Assembly (NCBI RefSeq): GCF_011043545.1
Contig: NZ_JAAKGP010000013.1
Coordinates: 1-64,000, forward strand
Direction: 5' to 3'
Origin: Rhodobacter sp. SGA-6-6
GTDB lineage: Bacteria; Pseudomonadota; Alphaproteobacteria; Rhodobacterales; Rhodobacteraceae
Length of the DNA stretch: 64,000 bases
In this document: piece after piece, positions 33,664 through 43,273 of the stretch
How positions within the stretch are numbered: position 1 is the first letter of the stretch
How the letters are laid out: every line of letters starts with the position of its first letter
The notes under the pieces: model-generated
Database searches by the model: none
Told to the model about the DNA's origin: nothing
What the model saw: the letters and a program-made list of their open reading frames with translations, nothing else
Translations under genes and position numbers: made by a program

Positions 33664-36630
33664 ATGACCGAACATTCCCCCAACGCGCAATTCCAGGCCT
33701 CCTCCTTCATGGACGGGGCCAATGCCGATTACATCGACCAGCTGCAGGCCCGCTATGCCGAGGACCCGAATTCGGTCGATGCCGGCTGGGCGGAGTTCTT
33801 CCGCGCCCTCGGCGACAACGAGCTGGACGCCAAGCGCGCCGCCGAGGGGCCGAGCTGGGCGCGGGCCGACTGGCCGCCGGCTCCGGTGGACGACCTGACC
33901 GCGGCGCTGACCGGGGAATGGGCCGCCGCGCCGGCGAAGGAGCGCAAGGCGGCGGGCGAGAAGATCGCCGCCAAGGCCGCCGAGCAGGGCGTCAACCTGA
34001 CCGAGACGCAGCTGCAGCGCGCCGTCATCGACTCGATCCGCGCGCTGATGATCATCCGCGCCTACCGCATCCGCGGCCACCTCGCCGCCGATCTCGATCC
34101 GCTGGGGATGCGCGAGCAGGCGCCCCACCCCGAGCTGGACCCGGAAAGCTACGGCTTCTCCGAGGCCGACATGGACCGGCCGATCTTCATCGACAACGTG
34201 CTGGGGCTGACCCATGCCTCGATGCGGCAGATCATCGACATCCTGAAGCGCACCTATTGCGGCACCTTCGCGCTGCAATACATGCACATCTCGGACCCCG
34301 AGCAATCCTCCTGGCTGAAGGAACGGATCGAGGGCTACGGCAAGGAGATCCAGTTCACCCGCGAGGGCCGCAAGGCCATTCTGAACAAGCTGGTCGAGGC
34401 CGAGGGCTACGAGAAGTTCCTGCACGTCAAATACATGGGCACCAAGCGCTTCGGCCTCGACGGCGGCGAGGCGCTGATCCCGGCGATGGAGCAGATCGTC
34501 AAGCGCGGCGGCCAGCTGGGCGTGAAGGAGATCATCATCGGGATGCCGCACCGCGGCCGGCTGAACGTGCTGGCCAACGTGTTGATGAAGCCCTACCGCG
34601 CCATCTTCAACGAATTCCAGGGCGGCAGCTTCAAGCCCGAGGACGTCGACGGCTCGGGCGACGTGAAATACCACCTCGGCGCCTCGGCCGACCGCGAGTT
34701 CGACGGCAACAAGGTCCACCTGTCGCTGACCGCCAACCCCAGCCACCTGGAAGCCGTGAACCCGGTCGTCCTCGGCAAGGCCCGCGCCAAGCAGGACCAG
34801 CTGAACGACACCGTGGAGCGGATGGCGGTGCTGCCGATCCTGCTGCACGGCGACGCGGCCTTTGCCGGCCAGGGCGTGGTGGCGGAATGCCTGCAACTGT
34901 CGGGCATCAAGGGCCACCGCACCGGCGGCTGCATCCATATCGTGGTGAACAACCAGATCGGCTTCACCACCGCGCCGCATTTCAGCCGGACCTCGCCCTA
35001 CCCCACCGACATCGCCCTGATGGTCGAGGCACCGATCTTCCACGTCAACGGCGACGACCCCGAGGCTGTGGTGCACGCCGCCCGGGTGGCGACCGAATTC
35101 CGCCAGAAGTTCCACAAGGACGTGGTGCTGGACATCATCTGCTACCGCCGCTTCGGCCACAACGAAGGCGACGAGCCGATGTTCACCAACCCGGCGATGT
35201 ATAACCGCATCCGGAAACAAAAGACCACCTTGCAGCTTTATACCGAAAGGCTGGTGGCCGACGGGCTGATCCCGGAAGGCGAGATCGAGGACATGAAGGC
35301 CGCCTTCCAGGCCCGCCTGAACGAAGAGTTCGAGGCCGGCAAGGATTATCGCCCGAACAAGGCCGACTGGCTGGACGGGCGCTGGAAGAACATGCAGACC
35401 AAGGACCTGGACAACTACCAGCGGGGCGAGACCTGGATTCCGCCCGAGACCCTGGCCGAGATCGGCCAGGCGCTGACCCGGGTGCCCGATGGCTTCAACA
35501 TCCACAAGACCGTCGCCCGGCAATTGCAGGCCAAGGCCAAGATGTTCGAGGAGGGCCGCGGCTTCGACTGGGCCACCGCCGAGGCGCTGGCCTTCGGCTC
35601 CCTGCAGGTCGAGGGCTTCCCGGTCCGCCTTGCGGGGCAGGACTGCACCCGCGGCACCTTCAGCCAGCGCCACTCGGCCCTGGTCGACCAGGACACCGAG
35701 GAGCGCTACTATCCGCTGAACCACATCCGCGCCGGCCAGGCGAAGTTCGAGGTCATCGACTCGATGCTGTCGGAATATGCGGTGCTCGGCTTCGAATACG
35801 GCTATTCGCTGTCCGAGCCGAACGGGCTGACGCTGTGGGAGGCGCAGTTCGGCGACTTCGCCAACGGCGCGCAGATCATGTTCGACCAGTTCATCAACTC
35901 GGGCGAGTCGAAATGGCTGCGGATGTCGGGCCTTGTCGTCCTTCTCCCGCATGGGATGGAGGGCCAGGGGCCGGAACATTCCTCGGGCCGGCTGGAGCGG
36001 TTCCTGCAACTCTCGGCCGAGGACAACTGGATCGTCGCCAACTGCTCGACCCCGGCGAACTACTTCCACATCCTGCGCCGGCAGATGCACCGCGACTTCC
36101 GCAAGCCGCTGATCCTGATGACGCCGAAATCGCTGCTGCGCCATCCGATGTGCATCAGCGATGCCGAGGACTTCACCACCGGCTCCACCTTCCACCGCGT
36201 CCTCTGGGACGATGCGCAGAAGGGCCATTCCGAGCTGAAGCTGAAGGACGACAAGAAGATCCGCCGCGTCGTCCTCTGCTCGGGCAAGGTCTACTACGAC
36301 CTCCTGGCCGAGCGCGACTCGCGCGGGCTGGACGACGTCTACCTGCTGCGGGTCGAACAGATCTACCCGGTGCCGGGCATGGCACTGACGGCGGAACTGT
36401 CGCGCTTCCCGGGGGCCGAGTTCATCTGGTGCCAGGAAGAGCCGAAGAACCAGGGCGCCTGGTCCTTCATCGAGCCGGAGCTTGAAACCCTGCTGACCAG
36501 GGTCCGCGGCACGCCGACCCGGGCGCGCTATGCCGGCCGCGTGGCCTCGGCCTCGCCGGCGACCGGACTCGCCTCGCGCCACAAAGCCGAACAAACCGCG
36601 CTGGTCGATGCCGCGCTGACCATCGCCTGA
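33664..36630 (+). CDS. sucA: 2-oxoglutarate dehydrogenase E1 component
   Basis: A 988-aa ThDP-dependent E1o that decarboxylates 2-oxoglutarate and transfers the succinyl group to SucB. The N-terminal E2-binding segment ([26 protein letters not shown]) is followed by [14 protein letters not shown] and [13 protein letters not shown] (ThDP/Mg region), [21 protein letters not shown], and the transketolase-like [31 protein letters not shown] domain. The C-terminus includes [16 protein letters not shown]. Size and order are canonical. It begins 154 bp after sucD, across two hairpin-forming dyads, and is 11 bp before sucB. Confidence 0.97.
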   Translation: MTEHSPNAQFQASSFMDGANADYIDQLQARYAEDPNSVDAGWAEFFRALGDNELDAKRAAEGPSWARADWPPAPVDDLTAALTGEWAAAPAKERKAAGEKIAAKAAEQGVNLTETQLQRAVIDSIRALMIIRAYRIRGHLAADLDPLGMREQAPHPELDPESYGFSEADMDRPIFIDNVLGLTHASMRQIIDILKRTYCGTFALQYMHISDPEQSSWLKERIEGYGKEIQFTREGRKAILNKLVEAEGYEKFLHVKYMGTKRFGLDGGEALIPAMEQIVKRGGQLGVKEIIIGMPHRGRLNVLANVLMKPYRAIFNEFQGGSFKPEDVDGSGDVKYHLGASADREFDGNKVHLSLTANPSHLEAVNPVVLGKARAKQDQLNDTVERMAVLPILLHGDAAFAGQGVVAECLQLSGIKGHRTGGCIHIVVNNQIGFTTAPHFSRTSPYPTDIALMVEAPIFHVNGDDPEAVVHAARVATEFRQKFHKDVVLDIICYRRFGHNEGDEPMFTNPAMYNRIRKQKTTLQLYTERLVADGLIPEGEIEDMKAAFQARLNEEFEAGKDYRPNKADWLDGRWKNMQTKDLDNYQRGETWIPPETLAEIGQALTRVPDGFNIHKTVARQLQAKAKMFEEGRGFDWATAEALAFGSLQVEGFPVRLAGQDCTRGTFSQRHSALVDQDTEERYYPLNHIRAGQAKFEVIDSMLSEYAVLGFEYGYSLSEPNGLTLWEAQFGDFANGAQIMFDQFINSGESKWLRMSGLVVLLPHGMEGQGPEHSSGRLERFLQLSAEDNWIVANCSTPANYFHILRRQMHRDFRKPLILMTPKSLLRHPMCISDAEDFTTGSTFHRVLWDDAQKGHSELKLKDDKKIRRVVLCSGKVYYDLLAERDSRGLDDVYLLRVEQIYPVPGMALTAELSRFPGAEFIWCQEEPKNQGAWSFIEPELETLLTRVRGTPTRARYAGRVASASPATGLASRHKAEQTALVDAALTIA

Positions 36631-36641
36631 AGGAGTTGAAG

Positions 36642-37925
36642 ATGACCGACGTCATGGTGCCCGCCCTGGGCGAAAGCGTCTCCGAAGCCACCGTCTCCAC
36701 CTGGTTCAAGAAGCCCGGCGATGCGGTGAAACAGGACGAGATGCTCTGCGAGCTGGAGACCGACAAGGTCTCCGTCGAGGTGCCCTCGCCGGTGGCGGGC
36801 GTGCTGGCCGAAATCCTTGCTCCCGAGGGCACGACCGTCGCGGCCAATGCCCGGCTGGCGATCGTCACCGAAGGCGCCGCCGCCGCGGCGCCGAAGGCCG
36901 GCAGCGCCCCCAATGCGCCGCCGGTTTCCCCCGCCGCCAAGGCCACCGAGCCGAAGTCCGAGGATGCAGCCACCGTCGGTTCCCCCGGCGCCGGGCCGGA
37001 ACAGCTGACGCCGCGCGCCGATGTCGAGGATGCGCCCTCGGCCAAGAAGGCGATGGCCGAGGCCGGGCTCGACCGTGACGCGATCCAGCCCACCGGCAAG
37101 GACGGCCGGGTGATGAAGGAGGATGTGGCCCGCACCGTGGCCGGCGCCGCCGGTGCCGCCGCGGCCGCCACCGTCGCCCCGGCCCCCGCCGCCATCCCCC
37201 GCGCGCCCGTCCCCGCGGACGATGCCGCGCGCGAGGAGCGTGTGAAGATGACCCGCCTGCGCCAGACCATCGCCCGCCGGCTGAAGGACGCCCAGAACAC
37301 CGCCGCCATGCTGACCACCTACAACGAGGTGGACATGTCCGGCATCATGGGCCTGCGCAACGACTACAAGGACGCCTTCGAGAAGAAGCACGGCGTCAAG
37401 CTGGGCTTCATGTCCTTCTTCGTGAAGGCCTGCTGCCACGCGCTGAAGGAAGTGCCCGAGGTCAATGCCGAGATCGACGGCACCGACATCGTCTACAAGA
37501 ACTACGTCCACATGGGCGTTGCGGTCGGCACCCCGTCCGGCCTGGTGGTGCCGGTGGTGCGCGACGCCGACCGGATGTCCTTCGCCGAGATCGAGAAGAA
37601 GATCGCCGAACTGGGCCTGCGCGCCCGCGACGGCAAGCTGTCGATGGCCGAGATGCAGGGCGGCAGCTTCACCATCTCGAACGGCGGCGTCTACGGCTCC
37701 TTGATGTCCAGCCCGATCCTGAACCCGCCGCAGTCCGGCATCCTCGGGATGCACAAGATCCAGGACCGGCCGGTGGTGGTGAACGGCCAGATCGTCATCC
37801 GCCCGATGATGTATCTGGCGCTGTCCTACGACCACCGCATCGTCGACGGCAAGGGGGCGGTGACCTTCCTCGTGCGCGTCAAGGAAGCGCTGGAAGACCC
37901 GCGCCGGTTGTTGATGGACCTGTGA
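36642..37925 (+). CDS. sucB: Dihydrolipoyl succinyltransferase, E2 of 2-oxoglutarate dehydrogenase
   Basis: A 427-aa core enzyme. The single lipoyl domain (1-75) carries the lipoylated Lys42 in [12 protein letters not shown]. An Ala/Pro-rich linker follows, then a peripheral subunit-binding domain (about 125-160, [17 protein letters not shown], then [11 protein letters not shown]). The catalytic domain ends with [13 protein letters not shown], containing the catalytic His and Asp (HxxxDG). GGAG plus ATG at 36642 sets the start; an earlier TTG-AAG is the ribosome region. It is followed by a hairpin (37930-37957) and three small genes before lpd. Confidence 0.97.
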   Translation: MTDVMVPALGESVSEATVSTWFKKPGDAVKQDEMLCELETDKVSVEVPSPVAGVLAEILAPEGTTVAANARLAIVTEGAAAAAPKAGSAPNAPPVSPAAKATEPKSEDAATVGSPGAGPEQLTPRADVEDAPSAKKAMAEAGLDRDAIQPTGKDGRVMKEDVARTVAGAAGAAAAATVAPAPAAIPRAPVPADDAAREERVKMTRLRQTIARRLKDAQNTAAMLTTYNEVDMSGIMGLRNDYKDAFEKKHGVKLGFMSFFVKACCHALKEVPEVNAEIDGTDIVYKNYVHMGVAVGTPSGLVVPVVRDADRMSFAEIEKKIAELGLRARDGKLSMAEMQGGSFTISNGGVYGSLMSSPILNPPQSGILGMHKIQDRPVVVNGQIVIRPMMYLALSYDHRIVDGKGAVTFLVRVKEALEDPRRLLMDL

Positions 37926-37929
37926 TCCT

Positions 37930-37957
37930 GTGCAGGATGGGCAATATCGCCCATCCT
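37930..37957 (+). terminator. Hairpin after sucB (attenuator or partial terminator)
   Basis: Perfect 11-bp arms GCAGGATGGGC and GCCCATCCTGC around AATATC, starting 4 bp after the sucB stop and ending 21 bp before the next start. No U-run follows, so partial termination or 3'-end protection is more likely than full termination. Confidence 0.6.
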
Positions 37958-37978
37958 GCCCCCAAGCGGAGCCGCCCG

Positions 37979-38218
37979 ATGCACCAGCTTCTGATCCAGA
38001 CCACCGCCCCCGATTTCGCCGCCTGGAAGGCGGCCTTCGACGCCGAGGCCGAGAACATCGCCGCGGCCGGGCTGAACATGCTGCAGATCTGGAAGGCCGA
38101 GGGCGGCGCGGTGCTGGTGCTGTTCGAGGTGGCGAACCGCGCCCGTGCCGAGGAGTGGCTGGCGAAGCATACCGGCTTCGGCCGCGGCTACGCCGCGCAA
38201 TTCCTGGAAACCGCATGA
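37979..38218 (+). CDS. Small alpha/beta hypothetical protein (79 aa)
   Basis: MHQLLIQTTAPDFAAWKAAF, then DAEAENIAAAGLNMLQIWKA and EGGAVLVLFEVANRARAEEWLAKH suggest a small ferredoxin-like (dimeric alpha/beta barrel) fold of the type used by monooxygenases and cyclases. There is no signal peptide. It overlaps the first MAPEG gene (ATGA at 38215), so it is coupled to that pair. Function unknown. ATG 37979 is chosen because the sequence before it is the sucB hairpin. Confidence 0.68.
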   Translation: MHQLLIQTTAPDFAAWKAAFDAEAENIAAAGLNMLQIWKAEGGAVLVLFEVANRARAEEWLAKHTGFGRGYAAQFLETA

Positions 38219-38610
38219 CCGCCGAACTCGCCGCCCTCGCCGCCGCCGCGCTGGTCCATTTCGCCACCGTCCTGGTGGCGCAGCACTTCCTGACCCGCGA
38301 CGTGGGGCCCGAGGACAACCTGGGAACCCGCGAGGGGATCGAGGAACGGCTCTCGCCCGTCACCCAGCGCCTGCGCCGCGCCACGGCGAACTTCACCGAG
38401 AATGTCGGGCCGTTCATCATCGCGATCCTCGTCGTCACCCTGGCGCAGAAGACCTCCGCCCTCACCGCGGTGCTGGCCTGGGCCTTCGTCGCCGCCCGCG
38501 TGCTCTACGTTCCGGCCTACGCGCTGGCCTGGGTGCCGTGGCGCAGCCTGATCTTCTCGGTCGGCGCCCTCGCCACGCTGGCGCTCCTGCTGATCGGACT
38601 TCTCGCATGA
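38215..38610 (+). CDS. MAPEG family membrane protein, copy 1
   Basis: A 131-aa four-helix membrane protein. The MAPEG pattern is visible as RATANFTENVGPFIIAILVVTLA followed by AFVAARVLYVPAYALAWVPWRSLIFSVG. The family includes glutathione transferases and peroxidases of the membrane, but bacterial short forms are mostly uncharacterised. It overlaps its neighbours on both sides by four bases. Its sequence is about half similar to the next gene, so the pair arose by tandem duplication. Confidence 0.85.
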   Translation: MTAELAALAAAALVHFATVLVAQHFLTRDVGPEDNLGTREGIEERLSPVTQRLRRATANFTENVGPFIIAILVVTLAQKTSALTAVLAWAFVAARVLYVPAYALAWVPWRSLIFSVGALATLALLLIGLLA

Positions 38611-38999
38611 CCCCCGAACTCGCCGCCCTCGCCGCCGCCGTGCTGGTCCAGATCGCCACACTGGGCCTGATGGCCGTGGTGGCCAACCTGGAACTCGGCC
38701 CGAAGATCACCACCGGCCCGCGCGACGGCACGCCGCCTCCGGTGTCGCAGCTGCTCGGCCGCCTCATCCGCGCCACCACCAACGGGTTCGAGGGTCTGGC
38801 GATGTTCGCCCCCGCCGTGCTGGTCGTCGCCCTCTCCGGCCAGTCCACCCCGGTGACGCAGGCCGCCGCCTGGACTTTCGTCGTCGCCCGCATCCTCTAT
38901 GTCCCGGCCTATGCCTGGGGCCTGCGCCCCTGGCGCAGCGCCATCTGGGGCCTCGGCCTTCTCGCAACCCTCGTCCTTCTGGTGTCAGCCCTGATCTGA
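38607..38999 (+). CDS. MAPEG family membrane protein, copy 2
   Basis: A 130-aa protein with the same layout as the previous gene: [21 protein letters not shown] at the N-terminus, [25 protein letters not shown] in the centre and [24 protein letters not shown] at the end. Conserved Asn/Glu/Arg residues of the MAPEG motif differ slightly from copy 1 (ENVGPF versus EGLAMF), so the two may have diverged in substrate. It overlaps copy 1 by ATGA and is followed immediately by a REP element and lpd. Confidence 0.85.
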   Translation: MTPELAALAAAVLVQIATLGLMAVVANLELGPKITTGPRDGTPPPVSQLLGRLIRATTNGFEGLAMFAPAVLVVALSGQSTPVTQAAAWTFVVARILYVPAYAWGLRPWRSAIWGLGLLATLVLLVSALI

Positions 39000-39000
39000 C

Positions 39001-39054
39001 CCCTTCATCTTGGCACAAATACTCCGGGGGTCCGGGGGCAGAGCCCCCGGCCAC
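39001..39054 (+). repeat. REP-like element (TTCATCTTGG...ATACTCC + GC hairpin), copy 3
   Basis: CTTCATCTTGGCACAAATACTCC followed by CCGGGGGCAGAGCCCCCGG. Same design as 6682-6738 and 22746-22802, but the hairpin loop differs. It lies between the MAPEG pair and lpd, ending 18 bp before the lpd start. Confidence 0.78.
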
Positions 39055-39072
39055 CGGCCGAAAGGAGATCCC

Positions 39073-40461
39073 ATGGCAGAGTTCGACCTGATCGTCATCG
39101 GCGGCGGCCCCGGCGGCTATGTCTGCGCCATCCGCGCCGCCCAGCTGGGCCTGAAGACAGCCTGCGTCGAAGGGCGCGAGACGCTCGGCGGCACCTGCCT
39201 GAACGTCGGCTGCATCCCCTCGAAAGCGCTCCTGAACGCCACCCATCTCTTGCACGAGACCCATGAGAATTTCGAGAAGATGGGCCTGATGGGCGCGAAA
39301 CCCACCGTCGATTGGGAAAGGATGCTGCGCTACAAGGACGACGTGATCGCCGGCAACACCAAGGGCATCGAGTTCCTGTTCAAGAAGAACAAGGTGACCT
39401 GGCTGAAGGGCTGGGGCTCGATCCCCGAAGCCGGCAAGGTCAAGGTCGGCGACGAGGTTCATTCGGCAAAGGCCATCGTCATCGCCACCGGCTCCGAGGC
39501 CTCGGTCCTGCCCGGCATCACCGTGGACGAAGAGGCCATCGTCACCTCCACCGGCGCGCTGGCCCTGCGGGAAATCCCGAAGTCCATGGTGGTGATCGGC
39601 GCCGGCGTGATCGGGCTGGAAATGGGCTCGGTCTACGCCCGGCTCGGCACGCAGGTGACGGTGGTGGAATATCTCGACGCCATCACCCCCGGCATGGACG
39701 CCGAGGTGGCGAAAGGCTTCCAGCGCATCCTGTCCAAGCAGGGGCTGAAATTCGTCCTCGGCGCCGCGGTGCAGGTGGTGGAGCGGACCAAGTCCGGCGC
39801 CAAGGTCGCCTGGAAGCTGCGCAAGAACGATGCGGCGGGCGAGATCGAGGCCGATGTCGTCCTCGTCGCCACCGGCCGCAAGCCCTATACCGCCGGGCTG
39901 GGGCTGGAGGCGCTCGGGGTGGAGCTGCTGCCCCGCGGCCAGATCAAGGTCGACGGCCACTGGCAGACCAATGTTCCCGGCGTCTATGCCATCGGCGATG
40001 CCATCCCCGGCCCGATGCTGGCCCACAAGGCCGAGGACGAGGGCATGGCGGTGGCCGCGGTCATCGCCGGCCGGCACGGCCATGTGAACTACGGCGTCAT
40101 CCCCGGCGTGGTCTATACCACGCCCGAGGTGGCGACGGTGGGCGCCACCGAGGAACAGCTGAAGGAGGCGGGCCGGGCCTACAAGGTCGGCAAGTTCTCG
40201 TTCATGGGCAACGGCCGCGCCAAGGCGGTGTTCCAGACCGAGGGCTTCGTCAAGCTCCTGGCCGACAAGGAGACCGACCGCATCCTCGGCTGCCACATCA
40301 TCGGCCCCGGCGCCGGCGACCTGATCCACGAGATCTGCGTGGCGATGGAATTCGGCGCCTCGGCCGAGGACATCGCCCTGACCTGCCACGCCCACCCGAC
40401 CTTCAGCGAGGCCGTGCGCGAAGCCGCGCTCGCCTGCGGCGACGGCGCGATCCACGCCTGA
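39073..40461 (+). CDS. lpd: Dihydrolipoyl dehydrogenase (E3)
   Basis: A 462-aa flavoprotein that reoxidises the lipoyl group of SucB with NAD. FAD-binding [13 protein letters not shown] and the redox disulfide Cys42-Cys47 ([16 protein letters not shown]) are present, with the NAD motif [40 protein letters not shown] and the C-terminal [16 protein letters not shown] block carrying the catalytic His-Glu pair. AAAGGAGAT precedes ATG 39073. It is separated from sucB by the MAPEG trio. It probably serves the 2-oxoglutarate dehydrogenase complex; a pyruvate complex may have its own copy. Confidence 0.96.
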   Translation: MAEFDLIVIGGGPGGYVCAIRAAQLGLKTACVEGRETLGGTCLNVGCIPSKALLNATHLLHETHENFEKMGLMGAKPTVDWERMLRYKDDVIAGNTKGIEFLFKKNKVTWLKGWGSIPEAGKVKVGDEVHSAKAIVIATGSEASVLPGITVDEEAIVTSTGALALREIPKSMVVIGAGVIGLEMGSVYARLGTQVTVVEYLDAITPGMDAEVAKGFQRILSKQGLKFVLGAAVQVVERTKSGAKVAWKLRKNDAAGEIEADVVLVATGRKPYTAGLGLEALGVELLPRGQIKVDGHWQTNVPGVYAIGDAIPGPMLAHKAEDEGMAVAAVIAGRHGHVNYGVIPGVVYTTPEVATVGATEEQLKEAGRAYKVGKFSFMGNGRAKAVFQTEGFVKLLADKETDRILGCHIIGPGAGDLIHEICVAMEFGASAEDIALTCHAHPTFSEAVREAALACGDGAIHA

Positions 40462-40489
40462 CCGGCCGCTTGTCGTCGCATTCCATGCG

Positions 40490-40518
40490 CTCCTCGCGGG
40501 TCCTTCCCCCGCGAGGAG
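40490..40518 (+). terminator. Hairpin terminator between lpd and the convergent dioxygenase gene
   Basis: Perfect 11-bp arms CTCCTCGCGGG and CCCGCGAGGAG around a TCCTTCC loop, 29 bp after lpd and 27 bp before the stop of the minus-strand gene. It probably functions in both directions. Confidence 0.7.
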
Positions 40519-40544
40519 GGACGAAGTCCCCGACGAGCCCGCGC

Positions 40545-41270
40545 CTACCCCTGCCCGAACAGTCTCTCCAAGAGCCCGCCCGCGGGCCGGTCGGCGTCGA
40601 TGCCGATCACCAGCGCCGCCACCGCCTCGCCGTCCGGCGCGTCCATCTCCACCCGGGCGACCGCGCCCGCTCCGGCCTGCCGGGCGATGCCGTCGCGGCC
40701 GAGCGGCGTGTCCTGCGGCCCGCGCGCCTCGTAGGCCGGATGCTCGGAATGGATGGTCTCCGCCAGCGCATCGTCGAAGAAGACTTGGCCAGTCAGCACG
40801 GTGCGGGCATCGAGGAAGACCTTGTAGTGCACATGGGTCACCCGGCCGCGATACCAGCCGGGAAAGATGGTGCGGAACTCCGCCACGCCCTCGGCCCCGG
40901 TCTCCTGGGTGCCGCGCAGGAAGGTGCCGCCCGCGCCCTCCACCCCGGAATAGGCGCCGGCGGCGTCGCAATGCCAGACATCGACCCGCGCGGCGGGCAC
41001 GGGCCGGCAGTCCGCCGTCACCACCTGCAGCCGCAGCACCAGCGGCAGGCCGGGCCGCCCCTCGGCGATGTCCTGCCGGATCAGGTCTTCCTCCAGATAA
41101 TAGGGGCCTTCCGTCACTTCGGGCTGCAGCAGGCAGACTTCGGGCGCGATCAGCCCGGCCTCCTGCGCCTCGGCCCGCGCCCGGGCCGGGACCGCCACGG
41201 CAAGGGCAGGCGCCAGCGACAGCGCCTTCAGCAGGCTGCGGCGGTCGAGGACGGTCAGCGGGCGGGGCAT
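40545..41270 (-). CDS. Exported intradiol ring-cleavage dioxygenase (Tat signal)
   Basis: A 241-aa protein with a twin-arginine-like signal (RRSLLKAL at 10-17, hydrophobic stretch, ARA-EA cleavage near 33). The dioxygenase core shows VTEGPYYLEED, the typical ARVDVWHCDAAGAYSG with Tyr107, PGWYRGRVTHVHYKV with Tyr140, His146 and His148 as Fe(III) ligands, and DDALAETIH. Most intradiol dioxygenases are cytosolic; an exported version would cleave catechol-like compounds in the periplasm. ATG 41270 has AAAGGAG upstream. The substrate is unknown; no aromatic-degradation genes lie nearby. Confidence 0.83.
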   Translation of the reverse strand: MPRPLTVLDRRSLLKALSLAPALAVAVPARARAEAQEAGLIAPEVCLLQPEVTEGPYYLEEDLIRQDIAEGRPGLPLVLRLQVVTADCRPVPAARVDVWHCDAAGAYSGVEGAGGTFLRGTQETGAEGVAEFRTIFPGWYRGRVTHVHYKVFLDARTVLTGQVFFDDALAETIHSEHPAYEARGPQDTPLGRDGIARQAGAGAVARVEMDAPDGEAVAALVIGIDADRPAGGLLERLFGQG

Positions 41271-41337
41271 GGCAATCTCCTTTGCCCGGGCAAACGGGCG
41301 GGGCGGCGGATTCCGTCGCCCCGCGGCCGCTGCCGGC

Positions 41338-42249
41338 TCAATGCCCCGGCCGGATGAAGGTTCCGTTGCGCAATTCGGCAAAAGCCTGCCGCAGTTCGGC
41401 CTCGGTGTTCATCACGATCGGCCCGGCCCAGGCCACCGGCTCCTGGATCGGCGCGCCGGAGATCAGCAGGAACCGCACCCCTTCCGGCCCCGCCGTCACC
41501 GTCACCTCGTCGCCCGCGCCGAAGCGGACCAGGGTGCGGTTGCCGCTGAGGTCGCGGATGTTGACCTCCTGCCCCGCCACTTCCTTCTCCAGCAGCACGC
41601 CCTGGGGCCGGGCGGCATCGCGGAAGCTGCCCGCACCCTCGAAGACATAGGCGAAGGCCCGGCGGCGGGTGTCGATCCTGAAGGTCTTGCGCTTGCCCGC
41701 GGGCACGAAGATGTCCAGGTATTGCGGGTCCGCCGCGATCCCCTCGACCGGGCTCCTGACCCCGCGCCAATCCCCGATCACCACCCGGATCTGCGTGCCG
41801 TCATCCTCGTGCCGCTCGGGCAGTTCGGCGCCGGGGATGTCCTGATAGCGCGGGTCGGTCATCTTCAGCGCGGCGGGCAGGTTGCCCCAGAGCTGGAAGC
41901 CGTGCATCCGGCCGGTTTCGTCGCCCTTCGGCATCTCCTGATGCAGGATGCCGCGGCCCGCGGTCATCAGTTGCAGGCTGCCGGGGCCGAGGATGCCGCG
42001 GTTGCCGAGCGAATCGCCATGCTCCACCGTGCCGGCCAGCACATAGGTGATGGTCTCGATCCCGCGGTGCGGGTGCCAGGGGAAGCCGGCGGAATAGTCG
42101 CGCGGATGGTCGCCGCGGAAGTCGTCGAACAGCAGGAAGGGGTCGGCCTCGGCCGGGTCCCGGAAGCCGAAGGCGCGGTGCAGGTTGACGCCGGCGCCCT
42201 CCACATGAGGCTGGGCGCGGCGGGTCTCGATCACGGGACGGATGGACAT
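41338..42249 (-). CDS. Pirin family protein
   Basis: A 303-aa bicupin. The N-terminal cupin contains HPHRGIETITYVLAGTVEHGDSLGN (metal-binding His-His-Glu/His) and GRGILHQEMP. The C-terminal part has YVFEGAGSFRD. Pirins are iron proteins; some act as quercetin 2,3-dioxygenases or regulators of pyruvate metabolism in bacteria. It is on the same strand as the intradiol dioxygenase downstream, 67 bp apart, so the two may be co-transcribed. The length is normal. Substrate or partner not deducible. Confidence 0.88.
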   Translation of the reverse strand: MSIRPVIETRRAQPHVEGAGVNLHRAFGFRDPAEADPFLLFDDFRGDHPRDYSAGFPWHPHRGIETITYVLAGTVEHGDSLGNRGILGPGSLQLMTAGRGILHQEMPKGDETGRMHGFQLWGNLPAALKMTDPRYQDIPGAELPERHEDDGTQIRVVIGDWRGVRSPVEGIAADPQYLDIFVPAGKRKTFRIDTRRRAFAYVFEGAGSFRDAARPQGVLLEKEVAGQEVNIRDLSGNRTLVRFGAGDEVTVTAGPEGVRFLLISGAPIQEPVAWAGPIVMNTEAELRQAFAELRNGTFIRPGH

Positions 42250-42352
42250 TCTGGCCTCCTTTGCCGGGGGGTGATGGTGCCAAGATGGAGGGGCGGCGGC
42301 CGCCGAAAAATACCGGAACGCACAGCCCGGATGTGCGCGGATGCACAGGCGA

Positions 42353-42578
42353 CCCGGGCGGGAGAAGGCGAGGCACTGCCTCGCCCCCGCCCGTGCGCGG
42401 CGGGTGCACCCGGAGACGGTGGCCGCGAGAGGCCACAGAGGCCATCGCCTGCCCGGGCGGGCGAGAAGCGCCCGCCGAGGGGCAGGCGGGCGCTGGCCGG
42501 GTGCTTTGGGCACCCGGCCGGGAAGGTGACAATGGCACCGCGTGGCGAAGACACACGCCTTCGCCAAGGAAGCCGGGC
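42353..42578 (+). repeat. Dispersed multi-hairpin intergenic repeat, copy 4
   Basis: It fills the 344-bp gap between the pirin start and the GntR stop; 42250-42352 is plain promoter-type sequence for pirin. Both flanking genes are on the minus strand, yet the element keeps the same plus-strand orientation as the others. Hairpin 3 (42495-42519) is extended by one base pair: GGCCGGGTGC-TTTGG-GCACCCGGCC, fully compensated. Hairpin 4 carries one A-C mismatch. The sequence has the most substitutions of the five copies. Confidence 0.83.
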
Positions 42579-42593
42579 AAGACTTCTGAGATG

Positions 42594-43241
42594 TCACCCC
42601 GACAGGTGCCGCAGCCCCTGGGTCACGTCGGTGCGGATCGCCAGCCGCAGCCCCGGCTCGTCTCCCGCCTTCAGCGCCGCCAGGATCATCCGGTGGTGTT
42701 GCGGCGGCTCGGTCCGCCTCAGCCTTGCATAGACCGCCCGCATGGTAGGGCCGAGTTGCAGCCAGACCGTCTCGCACAGGGCCAGCATCGCCGGGGTCTG
42801 CGCCCGCAGGTAAAGCGTGCGGTGGAACTCCAGGTTCGTCCGCACATAGCCCACCGCATCCTGCTTCACCGCCGCCTCGGCGTTCAGCGCGTTGATCGCC
42901 GCCAGCCGCTCGATCAGCGCGAAATGGGCGCGCGGCAGGGCGCGGGCGGCCATCTCCGGCTCCAGCATCGCCCTTATCGCCGCCAGTTCCTCGATCCGCT
43001 CGGGCGACAGTTCCGGCGTCGTCACCCGGCCCGAGGAGGACAGCGTCAGCGCCCCCTCCGCCACCAGCCGCCGCACCGCCTCGCGCGCAGGCGTCATCGA
43101 GACGCCGAACTGCCGGCCGATCCCGCGCAGGGTCAGCGCCTGCCCCGGCGCCAGCTCGCCATGCAGCACCTGCTGGCGGAGCGAGCGATACACCCGCTCA
43201 TGCGCGGCGGCGTTGGGATCGGCGGGGCGAGGGGTGATCAT
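42594..43241 (-). CDS. GntR family transcriptional regulator (FCD type)
   Basis: A 215-aa regulator with an N-terminal winged helix (about 13-75: HERVYRSLRQQVLHGELAPGQAL, then FGVSMTPAREAVRRLVAEG). The C-terminal helical FCD ligand domain has His residues for metal or ligand binding (EFHRTLYL...HHRMILAAL). FCD regulators usually sense small carboxylic acids. The upstream intergenic sequence is only 32 bp before the metallopeptidase stop, so it may be co-transcribed with that gene. No clear operator seen. The ATG at 43241 is the only sensible start; ribosome site weak. Confidence 0.85.
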   Translation of the reverse strand: MITPRPADPNAAAHERVYRSLRQQVLHGELAPGQALTLRGIGRQFGVSMTPAREAVRRLVAEGALTLSSSGRVTTPELSPERIEELAAIRAMLEPEMAARALPRAHFALIERLAAINALNAEAAVKQDAVGYVRTNLEFHRTLYLRAQTPAMLALCETVWLQLGPTMRAVYARLRRTEPPQHHRMILAALKAGDEPGLRLAIRTDVTQGLRHLSG

Positions 43242-43273
43242 GGCGGCAAGGGAAGCACCGGGCAGAGGACGGG

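Noticed and set aside
33499-36594. Very long open frame on the minus strand opposite sucA (about 1030 codons)
   Set aside because: It mirrors sucA codons in GC-rich DNA; composition is Gly/Arg/His-rich with no motif, and sucA is unquestionable.
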